A stretch of DNA of 64,000 nucleotides from NCBI GenBank assembly GCA_029339505.1, contig JAQISU010000210.1, forward strand, positions 12,314,001 through 12,378,000. The letters are read 5' to 3'. This document shows, piece by piece, positions 1 to 14,214 of this stretch (position 1 is its first letter; every line of letters starts with the position of its first letter). A program made the position numbers and the translations under genes. The notes beneath the pieces are model-generated. The model made no database searches and was not told where the DNA came from. It saw only the letters and a program-made list of their open reading frames with translations. This DNA is from Unio delphinus. Taxonomy: Eukaryota > Mollusca > Bivalvia > Unionida > Unionidae.

Positions 1-3000
1 GATTTGTTTAGATATAGAAGATTAAATAGTGATTTGTTTAGATATACATTAAATAGTGATTTGTTTAGATATAGAAGATTAAATAGTGATTTGTTTAGAT
101 ATAGATTAAATAGTGATTTGTTTAGATATAGAAGATTAAATAGTGATTTGTTTAGATATACATTAAATAGTGATTTGTTTAGATATAGAAGATTAAATAG
201 TGATTTGTTTAGATATAGATTAAATAGTGATTTGTTTAGATATAGAATATTAAATAGTGATTTGTTTAGATATACATTAAATAGCGATTTGTTTAGATAT
301 ACATCAAATAGTGATTTGTTTAGATATAGAAGATTAAATAGTGATTTGTTTAGATATAGAAGATTAAATAGTGATTTGTTTAGATATAGAAGATTAAATA
401 GTGATTTGTTTAGATATAGAAGATTAAATAGTGATTTGTTTAGATATAAAGATTAAATAGTGATTTGTTTAGATATAGATTAAATAGTGATTTGTTTAGA
501 TATACATTAAATAGTGATTTGTTTAGATATAGAAGATTAAATAGTGATTTGTTTAGATATAGAAGATTAAATAGTGATTTGTTTAGATATAGATTAAATA
601 GTGATTTGTTTAGATATAGAAGATTAAATAGTGATTTGTTTAGATATAGAAGATTAAATAGTGATTTGTTTAGATATAGAGGATTAAATAGTCATTTGTT
701 TAGATATAGAAGATTAAATAGTGATTTGTTTAGATATAGAAGATTAAATAGTGATGTGTTTAGATATAGATTAAATAGTGATTTGTTTAGATATAGAAGA
801 TTAAATAGTGATTTGTTTAGATATAGAAGATTAAATAGTGATTTGTTTAGATATAGATTAAATAGTTATTTGTTTAGATATAGAAGATTAAATAGTGATT
901 TGTTTAGATATAGATTAAATAGTTATTTGTTTAGATATAGAAGATTAAATAGTGATTTGTTTAGATATAGAAGATTAAATAGTGATGTGTTTAGATATAG
1001 ATTAAATAGTGATTTGTTTAGATATAGAAGATTAAATAGTGATTTGTTTAGATATAGAAGATTAAATAGTGATTTGTTTAGATATAGAAGATTAAAAAGT
1101 GATTTGTTTAGATATAGAAGATTAAATAGTGATTTGTTTAGATATAGAAGATTAAATAGTAATTTGTTTAGATATAGAAGATTAAATAGTGATTTGCTTA
1201 GATATAGATTAAATAGTGATTTGTTTAGATATAGAAGATTAAATAGTGATTTGTTTAGATATAGAAGATTAAATAGTGATTTGTTTAGATATAGAATATT
1301 AAATAGTGATTTGTTTAGATATAGATTAAATAGTGATTTGTTTAGATATAGAAGATTAAATAGTAACTTGTTTAGATATAGAAGATTAAATAGTGATTTG
1401 TTTAGATATAGAAGATTAAATAGTGATTTGTTTAGATATAGAAGATTAAATAGTGATTTGTTTAGATATAGATTAAATAGTGATTTGTTTAGATATAGAA
1501 GATTAAATAGTGATTTGTTTAGATATAGATTAAATAGTGATTTGTTTAGATATAGAAGATTAAATAGTGATTTGTTTAGATATAGAAGATTAAATAGTGA
1601 TTTGTTTAGATATAGATTAAATAGTGATTTGTTTAGATATAGAAGATTAAATAGTGATTTGTTTAGATATAGAAGATTAAATAGTGATTTGTTTAGATAT
1701 AGAAGATTAAATAGTGATTTGTTTAGATATAGAAGATTAAATAGTGATTTGTTTAGATATAGAAGATTAAATAGTGATTTGTTTAGATATAGAAGATTAA
1801 ATAGTGATTTGTTTAGATATAGAAGATTAAATAGTGATTTGTTTAGATATAGATTAAATAGTGATTTGTTTAGATATAGAAGATTAAATAGTGATTTGTT
1901 TAGATATAGAAGATTAAATAGTGATTTGTTTAGATATAGAAGATTAAATAGTGATTTGTTTAGATATAGATTAAATAGTTATTTGTTTAGATATAGAAGA
2001 TTAAATAGTGATTTGTTTAGATATAGAAGATTAAATAGTGATTTGTTTAGATATAGATTAAATAGTGATTTGTTTGGATATAGATTAAATAGTGATTTGT
2101 TTAGAAATAGATTAAATAGTGATTTGTTTGGATATAGATTAAATAGTGATCTGTTTAGAAATAGATTAAATAGTGATTTGTTTAGATATAGAAGATTAAA
2201 TAGTGATTTATTTAGATATAGATTAAATAGTGATTTGTTTGGATATAGATTAAATAGTGATTTGTTTAGAAATAGATTGAATAGTGATTTGTTTGGATAT
2301 AGATTAAATAGTGACTTGTTTAGAAATAGATTAAATAGTGATTTGTTTAGAAATAGATTAAATAGTGATTTGTTCAGATATAGATTAAATAGTGATTTGT
2401 TTGGATATAGATTAAATAGTGATTTGTTTAGAAATAGATTAAATAGTGATTTGGTTAGATATAGAAGATTAAATAGTTATTTGTTTAGATATAGAAGATT
2501 AAATAGTGATTTGTATAGATATAGAAGATTAAATAGTGATTTGTTTAGATATAGAAGATTAAATAGTGATTTGTTTAGATATAGAAGATTAAATAGTGAT
2601 TTGTTTAGATATACATTAAATAGTGATTTGTTTAGATATAGAAGATTAAATAGTGATTTGTTTAGATATAGAAGATTAAATAGTGATTTGTTTAGATATA
2701 GAAGATTAAATAGTGATTTGTTTAGATATAGATTAAATAGTGATTTGTTTAGATATAGAAGATTAAATAGTGATTTGTTTAGATATAGAAGATTAAATAG
2801 TGATTTGTTTAGATATAGAAGATTAAATAGTGATTTGTTTAGATACAGAGGATTAAATAGTGATTTGTTTAGAAATATATTAAATAGTGATTTGTTTAGA
2901 TATAGAAGATTAAATAGTGATTTGTTTAGATATAGAAGATTAAATAGTGATTTGTTTAGATATAGAAGATTAAATAGTGATTTGTTTAGATATAGAAGAT

Positions 3001-6000
3001 TAAATAGTGATTTGTTTAGATATAGATTAAATAGTGATTTGTTTAGATATAGAAGATTAAATAGTGATTTGTTTAGATATAGAAGATTAAATAGTGATTT
3101 GTTTAGATACAGAAGATTAAATAGTGATTTGTTTAGATATATATTAAATAGTGTTTTGTTTAGATATAGAAGATTAAATAGTGATTTGTTTAGATATAGA
3201 AGATTAAATAGTGATTTGTTTAGATATAGAAGATTAAATAGTGATTTGTTTAGATATAGAAGATTAAATAGTGATTTGTTTAGATATAGAAGATTAAATA
3301 GTGATTTGTTTAGATATAGAAGATTAAATAGTGATTTGTTTAGATATAGATTAAATAGTTATTTGTTTAGATATAGAAGATTAAATAGTGATTTGTTTAG
3401 ATATAGAAGATAAAATAGTGATTTGTTTAGATATAGATTAAATAGTGATTTGTTTGGATATAGATTAAATAGTTATTTGTTTAGATATAGAAGATTAAAT
3501 AGTGATTTGTTTAGATATAGAAGATTAAATAGTGATTTGTTTAGATATAGAAGATTAAATAGTGATTTGTTTAGATATAGAAGATTAAATAGTGATTTGT
3601 TTAGAAATAGAAGATTAAATAGTGATTTGTTTAGATATAGAAGATTAAATAGTGATTTGTTTAGATATAGAAGATTAAATAGTGATTTGTTTAGATATAG
3701 AAGATTAAATAGTGATTTGTTTAGATATAGAAGATTAAATAGTGATTTGTTTAGATATAGAAGATTAAATAGTAATTTGTTTAGATATAGAAGATTAAAT
3801 AGTGCTTTGTTTAGATATAGATTAAATAGTGATTTGTTTAGATATAGAAGATTAAATAGTGATTTGTTTAGATATAGAAGATTAAATAGTGATTTGTTTA
3901 GATATAGAAGATTAAATAGTAATTTGTTTAGATATAGAAGATTAAATAGTGATTTGTTTAGATATAGAAGATTAAATAGTGATTTGTTTAGATATAGAAG
4001 ATTAAATAGTGATTTGTTTAGATATATATTAAATAGTGATTTGTTTAGATATAGAAGATTAAATAGTGATTTGTTTAGATATAGAAGATTAAATAGTGAT
4101 TTGTTTAGATATAGATTAACTAGTGATTTGTTTAGATATAGATTAAATAGTGATTTGTTTAGATATAGAAGATTAAATAGTGATTTGTTTAGATATAGAA
4201 GATTAAATAGTGATTTGTTTAGATATAGAAGATTAAATAGTGATTTGTTTAGATATAGAAGATTAAATAGTAATTTGTTTAGATATAGATTAAATAGTGA
4301 TTTGTTTAGATATAGATTAAATAGTGATTTGTTTAGATATAGAAGATTTAATAGTGATTTGTTTAGATATAGAAGATTAAATAGTGATATGTTTAGATAT
4401 AGAATATTAAATAGTGATTTGTTTAGATATAGAAGATTAAATAGTGATTTGTTTAGATATATATTAAATAGTGATTTGTTTAGATATAGAAGATTAAATA
4501 GTGATTTGTTTAGATATAGAAGATTAAATAGTGATTTGTTTAGATATAGAAGATTAAATAGTGATTTGTTTAGATATAGATTAAATAGTGATTTGTTTAG
4601 ATATAGAAGATTAAATAGTGATTTGTTTAGATATAGAAGATTAAATAGTGATTTGTTTAGATATAGATTAAATAGTGATTTGTTTAGATATAGAAGATTA
4701 AATAGTGATTTGTTTAGATATAGAAGATTAAATAGTGATTTGTTTAGATATAGAAGATTAAATAGTGATTTGTTTAGATATAGATTAAATAGTTATTTGT
4801 TTAGATATAGAAGATTAAATAGTGATTTGTTTAGATATAGATTAAATAGTGATTTGTTTGGATATAGATTAAATAGTTATTTGTTTAGATATAGAAGATT
4901 AAATAGTGATTTGTTTAGATATAGAAGATTAAATAGTGATTTGTTTAGATATAGAAGATTAAATAGTGATTTGTTTAGATATAGAAGATTAAATAGTGAT
5001 TTGTTTAGATATAGAAGATTAAATAGTGATATGTTTAGATATAGAAGATTAAATAGTGATTTGTTTAGATATAGAAGATTAAATAGTGATTTGTTTAGAT
5101 ATAGAAGATTAAATAGTGATTTGTTTAGATATAGATTAAATAGTGATTTGTTTAGATATACTTTAAATAGTGATTTGTTTAGATATAGATTAAATAGTGA
5201 TTTGTTTAGATATAGATTAAATAGTGATTTGTTTAGATATAGAAGATTAAATAGTGATTTGTTTAGATATAGATTAAATAGTGATTTGTTTAGATATAGA
5301 AGATTAAATAGTGATATGTTTAGATATAGAAGATTAAATAGTGATTTGTTTAGATATAGAAGATTAAATAGTGATTTGTTTAGATATAGAAGATTAAATA
5401 GTGATTTGTTTAGATATAGAAGATTAAATAGTGATTTGTTTAGATATAGAAGATTAAATAGTGATTTGTTTAGATATAGAAGATTAAATAGTGATTTGTT
5501 TAGATATAGAAGATTAAATAGTGATTTGTTTAGATATAGAAGATTAAATAGTGATTTGTTTAGATATAGATTAAATAGTGATTTGTTTAGATATAGAAGA
5601 TTAAATAGTGATATGTTTAGATATAGAAGATTAAATAGTGATTTGTTTAGATATAGATTAAATAGTGATTTGTTTAGATATAGATTAAATAGTGATTTGT
5701 TTAGATATAGAAGATTAAATAGTGATTTGTTTAGATATATATTAAATAGTGATTTGTTTAGATATAGAAGATTAAATGGTGATTTGTTTAGATATAGAAG
5801 ATTAAATAGTGATATGTTTAGATATAGAAGATTAAATAGTGATTTGTTTAGATATAGATTAAATAGTGATTTGTTTAGATATAGATTAAATAGTGATTTG
5901 TTTAGATATAGAAGATTAAATAGTGATTTGTTTAGATATAGAAGATTAAATAGTGATATGTTTAGATATAGAAGATTAAATAGTGATTTGTTTAGATATA

Positions 6001-6041
6001 GAAGATTAAATAGTGATTTGTTTAGCTATAGAAGATTAAAT

Positions 6042-6389
6042 AGTAATTTGTTTAGATATAGATTAAATAGTGATATGTTTAGATATAGAAGATTAAATAT
6101 TGATTTGTTTAGATATAGAAGATTAAATAGTGATTTGTTTAGATGTAGAAGATTAAATAGTGATTTGTTTAGATATAAAAGATTAAATAGTGATGTGTTT
6201 AGATATAGATTAAATAGTAATTTGTTTAGATATAGATTAAATAGTGATATGTTTAGATATAGAAGATTAAATATTGATTTGTTTAGATATAGAAGATTAA
6301 ATAGTGATTTGTTTAGATGTAGAAGATTAAATAGTGATTTGTTTAGATATAAAAGATTAAATAGTGATGTGTTTAGATATAGATTAAAT
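6042..6389. repeat. 174-bp higher-order repeat, two tandem copies, inside the satellite
   Basis: A block of six monomers (9+10+10+10+10+9 codons) carrying private variants occurs twice in direct succession, exactly 174 bp apart. The markers are an aat start, an atg variant, attgat, a tgt for tat, a taaaag and a gatgtg. Shared private variants mean the block was copied as a unit. Confidence 0.9.
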
Positions 6390-9300
6390 AGTAATTTGTT
6401 TAGATATACATTAAATAGTGATTTGTTTAGATATAGAAGATTAAATAGTGATTTGTTTAGATATAGAAGATTAAATAGTGATTTGTTTAGATATAGAAGA
6501 TTAAATAGTGATTTGTTTAGATATAGATTAAATAGTGATTTGTTTAGATATAGAAGATTAAATAGTGATTTGTTTAGATATAGAAGATTAAATAGTGATT
6601 TGTTTAGATATAGAAGATTAAATAGTGATATGTTTAGATATAGATTAAATAGTGATTTGTTTAGATATAGAAGATTAAATAGTGATTTGTTTAGATATAG
6701 ATTAAATAGTGATTTGTTTAGATATAGAAGATTAAATAGTGATTTGTTTAGATATAGAAGATTAAATAGTGATTTGTTTAGATATAGATTCAATAGTGAT
6801 TTGTTTAGATATAGAAGATTAAATAGTGATTTGTTTAGATATAGATTAAATAGTGATTTGTTTAGATATAGAAGATTAAATAGTGATTTGTTTAGATATA
6901 GAAGATTAAATAGTGATTTGTTTAGATATAGAAGATTAAATAGTGATTTGTTTAGATATAGTAGATTAAATAGTGATTTGTTTAGATATAGAAGATTAAA
7001 TAGTGATTTGTTTAGATATAGATTAAATAGTGATTTGTTTGGATATAGATTAAATAGTGATTTGTTTAGATATAGAAGATTAAATAGTGATTTGTTTAGA
7101 TATAGAAGATTAAATAGTGATTTGTTTAGATATAGAAGATTAAATACTGATTTGTTTAGATATAGATTAAATAGTGATTTGTTTAGATATAGATTAAATA
7201 GTGATTTGTTTAGATATAGATTAAATAGTGATATGTTTAGATATAGATTAAATAGTGATTTGTTTAGATATAGATTAAATAGTGATTTGTTTAGATATAG
7301 ATTAAATAGTGATTTGTTTAGATATAGAAGATTAAATAGTGATTTGTTTAGATATAGAAGATTAAATAGTGATTGGTTTAGATATAGATTAAATAGTGAT
7401 TTGTTTGGATATAGATTAAATAGTGATTTGTTTAGATATAGAAGATTAAATAGTGATTTGTTCAGATATAGATTAAATAGTGATTTGTTTAGATACAGAT
7501 TAAATAGTGATTTGTTTCGATATAGATTAAATAGTGATTTGTTTAGATATAGAAGATTAAATAGTGATTTGTTTAGATATAGATTAAATAGTGATTTGTT
7601 TAGATATAGATTAAGTAGTGATTTGCTTAGATATAGATTAAATAGTGACTTGTTTAGATATAGATTAAATAGTAATTTGTTTAGATATCGATTAAATAGT
7701 GATTTGTTTAGATATAGATTAAATAGTGATTTGGTTAGATATAAATTAAATAGTGATTTATTAAGATATAGATTAAATAGTGATTTGTTTAGATATAGAT
7801 TAAATAGTCATTTGTTTAGATATAGATTAAATAGTGATTTGTTTAGATATAGATTAAATAGTGATTTGTTTAGATATAGATTAAATAGTGATTTGTTTGG
7901 ATATAGATTGAATAGTCATTTGCTTAGATATAGATTAAATAGTGATTTGTTTAGATATAGATTAAATAGTGATTTGTTTAGATATATATTAAATAGTGAC
8001 TTGTTTAGATATAGATTAAATAGTGATTTGTTTAGATATAGATTAAATTGTCATTTGTTTAGATATAGATTAAATAGTCATTTGTTTAGATATAGATTAA
8101 ATAGTGATTTGTTTAGATATAGATTAAACAGTCATTTGTTTAGATATAGATTAAATAGTGATTTGTTTAGATATAGATTAAATAGTGATTTGTTAAATAT
8201 AGATTAAATAGTGATTTGTTTAGATAAGATTAAATACTAATCTGTTTAGATATATATTAAATAGTGATTTGTTTAGATATAGATTAAATAGTGATTTGTT
8301 TAGATATCGATTAAGTAGTGATTTGCTTAGATATAGATTAAATAGTGATTTGTTTAGATATAGATTAAATAGTGATTTGTTTAGATATAGATTAAATAGT
8401 GATTTGTTTAGATATAGATTAAATAGTGATTTGTTTAGATATAGATTAAATTGTCATTTGTTTAGATATAGATTAAATAGTCATTTGTTTAGATATAGAT
8501 TAAATAGTAATTTGTTTAGATATAGAAGATTAAATAGTGATTTGTTTAGATATAGAAGATTAAATAGTGATTTGTTTAGATATACATTAAATAGTGATTT
8601 GTTTAGATATAGATTAAATAGTGATTTCTTTAGATATAGAAGATTAAATAGTGATTTGTTTAGATATAGAAGATTAAATAGTGATTTGTTTAGATATAGA
8701 AGATTAAATAGTGATTTGTTTAGATATAGAAGATTAAATAGTAATTTGTTTAGATATAGAAGATTAAATAGTAATTTGTTTAGATATAGAAGATTAAATA
8801 GTGATTTGTTTAGATATAGAAGATTAAATAGTGATTTGTTTAGATATACATTAAATAGTGATTTGTTTAGATATAGATTAAATAGTGATTTCTTTAGATA
8901 TAGAAGATTAAATAGTGATTTGTTTAGATATAGAAGATTAAATAGTGATTTGTTTAGATATAGAAGATTAAATAGTGATTTGTTTAGATATAGAAGATTA
9001 AATAGTGATTTGTTTAGATATAGAAGATTAAATAGTGATATGTTTAGATATAGAAGATTAAATAGTGATATGTTTAGATATAGATTAAATAGTAATTTGT
9101 TTAGATATAGAAGATTAAATAGTGATTTGTTTAGATATAGAAGATTAAATAGTGATTTGTTTAGATATAGATTAAATAGTGATTTGTTTAGATATAGAAG
9201 ATTAAATAGTGATTTGTTTAGATATACATTAAATAGTGATTTGTTTAGATATAGAAGATTAAATAGTGATTTGTTTAGATATAGATTAAATAGTAATTTG

Positions 9301-9479
9301 TTTAGATATAGAAGATTAAATAGTGATATGTTTAGATATAGAAGATTAAATAGTGATATGTTTAGATATAGATTAAATAGTGATTTGTTTAGATATAGAA
9401 GATTAAATAGTGATTTGTTTAGATATACATTAAATAGTGATTTGTTTAGATATAGAAGATTAAATAGTGATTTGTTTAG

Positions 9480-10710
9480 ATATAGATTAAATAGTGATTT
9501 GTTTAGATATAGAAGATTAAATAGTGATTTGTTTAGATATAGAAGATTAAATAGTGATTTGTTTAGATATAGAAGATTAAATAGTTATTTGTTTAGATAT
9601 AGAAGATTAAATAGTGATTTGTTTAGATATAGAAGATTAAATAGTGATTTGTTTAGATATAGATTAAATAGTGATTTGTTTAGATATAGAAGATTAAATA
9701 GTGATTTGTTTAGATATAGAAGATTAAATAGTGATTTGTTTAGATATAGAAGATTAAATAGTGATTTGTTTAGATATAGAAGATTAAATAGTGATTTGTT
9801 TAGATATAGAAGATTAAATAGTGATTTGTTTAGATATAGAAGATTAAATAGTGATATGTTTAGATATAGAAGATTAAATAGTGATTTGTTTAGATATAGA
9901 AGATTAAATAGTGATTTGTTTAGATATAGATTAAATAGTGATATGTTTAGATATAGATTAAATAGTGATTTGTTTAGATATAGATTAAATAGTGATATGT
10001 TTAGATATAGATTAAATAGTGATATGTTTAGATATAGATTAAATAGTGATTTGTTTAGATATAGAAGATTAAATAGTGATTTGTTTAGATATAGATTAAA
10101 TAGTGATTTGTTTAGATATAGATTAAATAGTGATATGTTTAGATATAGATTAAATAGTGATTTGTTTAGATATAGAATATTAAATAGTGATTTGTTTAGA
10201 TATAGAAGATTAAATAGTGATTTGTTTAGATATAGATTAAATAGTGATTTGTTTAGATATAGAAGATTAAATAGTGATTTGTTTAGATATAGAAGATTAA
10301 ATAGTGATTTGTTTAGATATAGAAGATTAAATAGTTATTTGTTTAGATATAGAAGATTAAATAGTGATTTGTTTAGATATAGAAGATTAAATAGTGATTT
10401 GTTTAGATATAGATTAAATAGTGATTTGTTTAGATATAGAAGATTAAATAGTGATTTGTTTAGATATAGAAGATTAAATAGTGATTTGTTTAGATATAGA
10501 AGATTAAATAGTGATTTGTTTAGATATAGAAGATTAAATAGTGATTTGTTTAGATATAGAAGATTAAATAGTGATTTGTTTAGATATAGAAGATTAAATA
10601 GTGATATGTTTAGATATAGAAGATTAAATAGTGATTTGTTTAGATATAGAAGATTAAATAGTGATTTGTTTAGATATAGATTAAATAGTGATATGTTTAG
10701 ATATAGATTA
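9480..10710. repeat. 750-bp higher-order duplication in the satellite
   Basis: The run of monomers containing the rare agttattt variant at about 9,583 recurs 750 bp later at about 10,333. The order of long and short monomers and the later gatatg variants is the same. This is a segmental copy of roughly 480 bp or more within the array. Boundaries are approximate. Confidence 0.8.
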
Positions 10711-11699
10711 AATAGTGATTTGTTTAGATATAGAAGATTAAATAGTGATTTGTTTAGATATAGAATATTAAATAGTGATTTGTTTAGATATAGATTAAAT
10801 AGTAATTTGTTTAGATATAGATTAAATAGTGATTTGTTTAGATATAGAAGATTAAATAGTGATTTGTTTAGATATAGATTAAATAGTGATATGTTTAGAT
10901 ATAGATTAAATAGTGATATGTTTAGATATAGAAGATTAAATAGTGATTTGTTTAGATATAGAATATTAAATAGTGATTTGTTTAGATATAGATTAAATAG
11001 TAATTTGTTTAGATATAGATTAAATAGTGATTTGTTTAGATATATATTAAATAGTGATTTGTTTAGATATAGATTAAATAGTGATTTGTTTAGATATAGA
11101 TTAAGTAGTGATTTGTTTTGATATAGATTAAATAGTGATTTGTTTAGATATAGATTAAATAGTGATTTGTTTAGATATAGATTAAATAGTCATTTGTTTA
11201 GATATAGATTAAATAGTCATTTGTTTAGATATAGATTAAGTAGTGATTTGTTTTGATATAGATTAAATAGTGATTTGTTTAGATATAGATTAAATAGTGA
11301 TTTGTTTAGATATAGATTAAATAGTGATTTGTTTAGATATAGATTAAGTAGTGATTTGTTTTGATATAGATTAAATAGTGATTTGTTTAGATATAGATTA
11401 AATAGTCATTTGTTTAGATATAGATTAAATAGTCATTTGTTTAGATATAGATTAAATAGTGATTTGTTAAATATAGATTAAATAGTGATTTGTTAAATAT
11501 AGATTAAATAGTGATTTGTTTAGATAAGATTAAATAGTAATTTGTTTAGATATATATTAAATAGTGATTTGTTTAGATATAGATTAAATAGTGATTTGTT
11601 TAGATATCGATTAAGTAGTGATTTGTTTAGATATAGATTAAATAGTGATTTGTTTAGATATAGATTAAATAGTGATTTGTTTAGATATAGATTAAATAG

Positions 11700-11843
11700 T
11701 GATTTGTTTAGATATAGATTAAATAGTGATTTGGTTAGATATAAATTAAATAGTGATTTATTAAGATATAGATTAAATAGTGGTTTGTTTAGATATAGAT
11801 TAAATGGTGATTTGTTTAGATATAGAAGATTAAATTGTGATTT

Positions 11844-11903
<60 letters not shown>

Positions 11904-12410
11904 TAGTTATTTGTTTAGATATAGAATATTAAATAGTGATTTGTTTAGATATAGATTAAATAGTGATTTGTTTAGATATTGATTAAATAGTGATTTCTTT
12001 AGATATAGAAGATTAAATAGTGATTTGTTTAGATATAGATTAAATAGTGATTTGTTTAGATATAAATGAAATAGTGATTTGTTTATATATAGATTAAATA
12101 GTGATTTGTTTAGATATTGATTAAATAGTGATTTCTTTAGATATAGAAGATTAAATAGTGATTTGTTTAGATATAGATTAAATAGTGATTTGTTTAGATA
12201 TAAATGAAATAGTGATTTGTTTAGATATAGATTAAATAGTGATTTGTTTAGATATAGATTAAATAGTGATTTGTTTAGATATAGATTAAATAGTGATTTG
12301 GTTAGATATAAATTAAATAGTGATTTATTAAGATATAGATTAAATAGTGGTTTGTTTAGATATAGATTAAATGGTGATTTGTTTAGATATAGAAGATTAA
12401 ATTGTGATTT

Positions 12411-12468
<58 letters not shown>

Positions 12469-12690
12469 TAGTTATTTGTTTAGATATAGAATATTAAATA
12501 GTGATTTGTTTAGATATAGATTAAATAGTGATTTGTTTAGATATTGATTAAATAGTGATTTCTTTAGATATAGAAGATTAAATAGTGATTTGTTTAGATA
12601 TAGATTAAATAGTGATTTGTTTAGATATAAATGAAATAGTGATTTGTTTATATATAGATTAAATATTGATTTGTTTAGAAATTGATTAAA
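11700..12690. repeat. 567-bp tandem duplication with embedded (TA)n tracts at the satellite edge
   Basis: The marker ttggttagat occurs at 11,731 and again at 12,298, 567 bp apart. Each copy is followed by the same variants and then by an uninterrupted TA tract (about 11,847-11,899 and 12,413-12,464), and then by the same agaatatt unit. The TA tract sits exactly where a monomer reads gtttatata, so it probably grew from a mutated monomer and was then carried along in the duplication. Confidence 0.85.
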
Positions 12691-12700
12691 CACTGACTTG

Positions 12701-13061
12701 TTGGAATTATTTTGAGTTTTATTCATAATACTTTAAGCTCCTAATTGTTTTCAGTTTATTATTAACGTAAACCAATATAATTAATAAATCGTCATTAAAC
12801 TAATTAAGTTTTAAATCGATCTATGTATGAAAGGTGTTTATTATCATTTTAAATTTTGTAGAGCAGCATATGTGATAATCTTTCGTACACACTTTGTGAT
12901 TATATTCAATAATTTGTGTGCTTAGTAATTGATAGGTGGTTGACAATATATCTGAAAATGAGTTTTTGAATAACTACTTCGACATGTATAAAAAGCATTA
13001 CGTTTTATCGAACTGGTGTTTTATAACAATGCTAAGTCACCATTAGAAAGTATTTATAATA
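12701..13061. other. AT-rich spacer, nothing recognised
   Basis: Non-repetitive AT-rich sequence between the large satellite and the 36-bp minisatellite. It contains no convincing coding potential or repeat. Confidence 0.6.
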
Positions 13062-13283
13062 ATTGAGTGTCCTTCGCCTGCCAGATGTACATAGGTAACT
13101 GAGTGTCCTTTGCCTGCCAGAGATGCATAGGTAACTGAGTGTCCCTTTGCCTGCCAGATATACATAGGTAACTGAGTGTCCTTTGCCTGCCAGATGTACA
13201 TAGTAACTGAGTGTCCTTTGCCTGCCAGATATACGTAGGTAACTGAGTGTCCTTTGCCTGCCATATATACATAGGTAACTGAG
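13062..13283. repeat. 36-bp minisatellite, about six copies
   Basis: The unit contains aactgagtgtcctttgcct followed by gccagatgtacataggt. Copies differ by single substitutions and by one-base indels. The unit is more GC-rich than its surroundings. Minus-strand open frames across it are only products of the 36-bp period. Confidence 0.95.
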
Positions 13284-13567
13284 CTAGGATAATACAGATC
13301 TTAGGTAATTATTTCATTACACCAAAAACATGTTATATAACAGCCAATTAAAACATGAATCTTAATATACATTGAAGTTAGACGGAATTAAACTAATTTG
13401 ATGATTTCCAAAGGGTAAAAAGCAAAGTTATACCACACGTAAGAATGAAAACACGTACCTATCACTCACTCTCTGTGGCCATGACGATATGGACATACGG
13501 ATCTACTTACCAGTAAAAACATCAACATAAAATGCACACTGAACACAAAGAAAACTTGTACTTACAC

Positions 13568-13570
<3 letters not shown>

Positions 13571-13630
<60 letters not shown>
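13571..13630. repeat. (CT)n microsatellite
   Basis: About 60 bp of uninterrupted CT. Confidence 0.97.
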
Positions 13631-13633
<3 letters not shown>

Positions 13634-14049
13634 ACAGACGATTTTATATTTAAAATATATGTAGTACAGACGAAAATAGGTAATTAGAGGATATTTCAAT
13701 TTATATAAAATAGGCGAGGAAGAAGTAGAGAACATTACCCCCAGCGTAAGCTCAAGCTCAATGTTTGTAAGTTTTTAACCCTCTTCCCTTTTTCTAGGAA
13801 GAGAAGTATATCTGGATTTTACAAAGTAATATTATTCACATAACTCGTTTAATTTATATCTCAATGTCAATAACGGTATCCTATGGAATAAGATTATTCC
13901 TCCAATCACAAAGTTTCATTTCTAAGTAAGTAATCCACTCAGCATGACTTTCGTACAAATAAGCCATTCCAGTCTATTACGAGGACTTCCCAATTTCAGT
14001 CAGAAATGAATTGCATGTATAAAATTTTTATGAGACTGTTAATAAATAC
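13631..14049. other. Spacer, nothing recognised
   Basis: Non-repetitive sequence without a supported gene or mobile element. Confidence 0.5.
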
Positions 14050-14214
14050 ATGCCATTTCCTACAAGTACGCGACGTTTAATGAAGGAGCTTGGTAGTGAA
14101 GTTGGTCTTGCTTCAGTAACATTTGTATCAAATATTGCCGGCCATGGAAACGATACACCTATAGCGCTCTTTGATAAAATAAAGGACATACTTCAGCATA
14201 CACTAGCTCCTAAG
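14050..14214 (+). other. Possible isolated coding exon, unrecognised
   Basis: This stretch reads as about 55 codons of protein-like composition (ending in IKDILQHTLAPK). It stops at a good-looking donor, cctaag followed by gtaaca at 14,215. A pyrimidine-rich stretch ending ttcctacaag lies just inside the 5' side and could be an acceptor at about 14,062. Codon use looks more gene-like than the flanks. I do not recognise the family and found no partner exon, so it may be a relic of a mobile element or a real exon of a gene whose other parts are elsewhere. Confidence 0.3.

Larger units (their letters stand above)
1..12700. repeat. Giant AT-rich satellite of interleaved 27-bp and 30-bp monomers
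   Basis: The array enters from the left edge and runs for about 12.7 kb. Every monomer begins with the core gatttgtttagata. It then ends either in the long form (a tail containing tagaagattaaatagt, 30 bp total) or in a short form lacking gaa (27 bp). Both lengths are multiples of three and one forward frame of the monomer has no stop. As a result kilobases stay open, reading repeated SDLFRYRRLN and SDLFRYRLN, with breaks near 456, 3,413, 8,207 and 11,121 where a unit has lost a base or mutated to a stop. Starts are only the TTG of the core or rare ATG variants, and amino-acid-changing variation is common. I therefore see a satellite, not a gene. Divergence rises toward the right edge, where the short form dominates and TA tracts appear. 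Confidence 0.97.

Noticed and set aside
4..11982. Open reading frames of up to 1,594 codons in the left satellite
   Set aside because: They are products of 27/30-bp monomers in multiples of three. There is no conventional ATG start, the sequence is extremely repetitive, and variants are mostly amino-acid-changing.
13043..13272. Small minus-strand proteins rich in repeated WQAKDTQL
   Set aside because: They are products of the 36-bp minisatellite.
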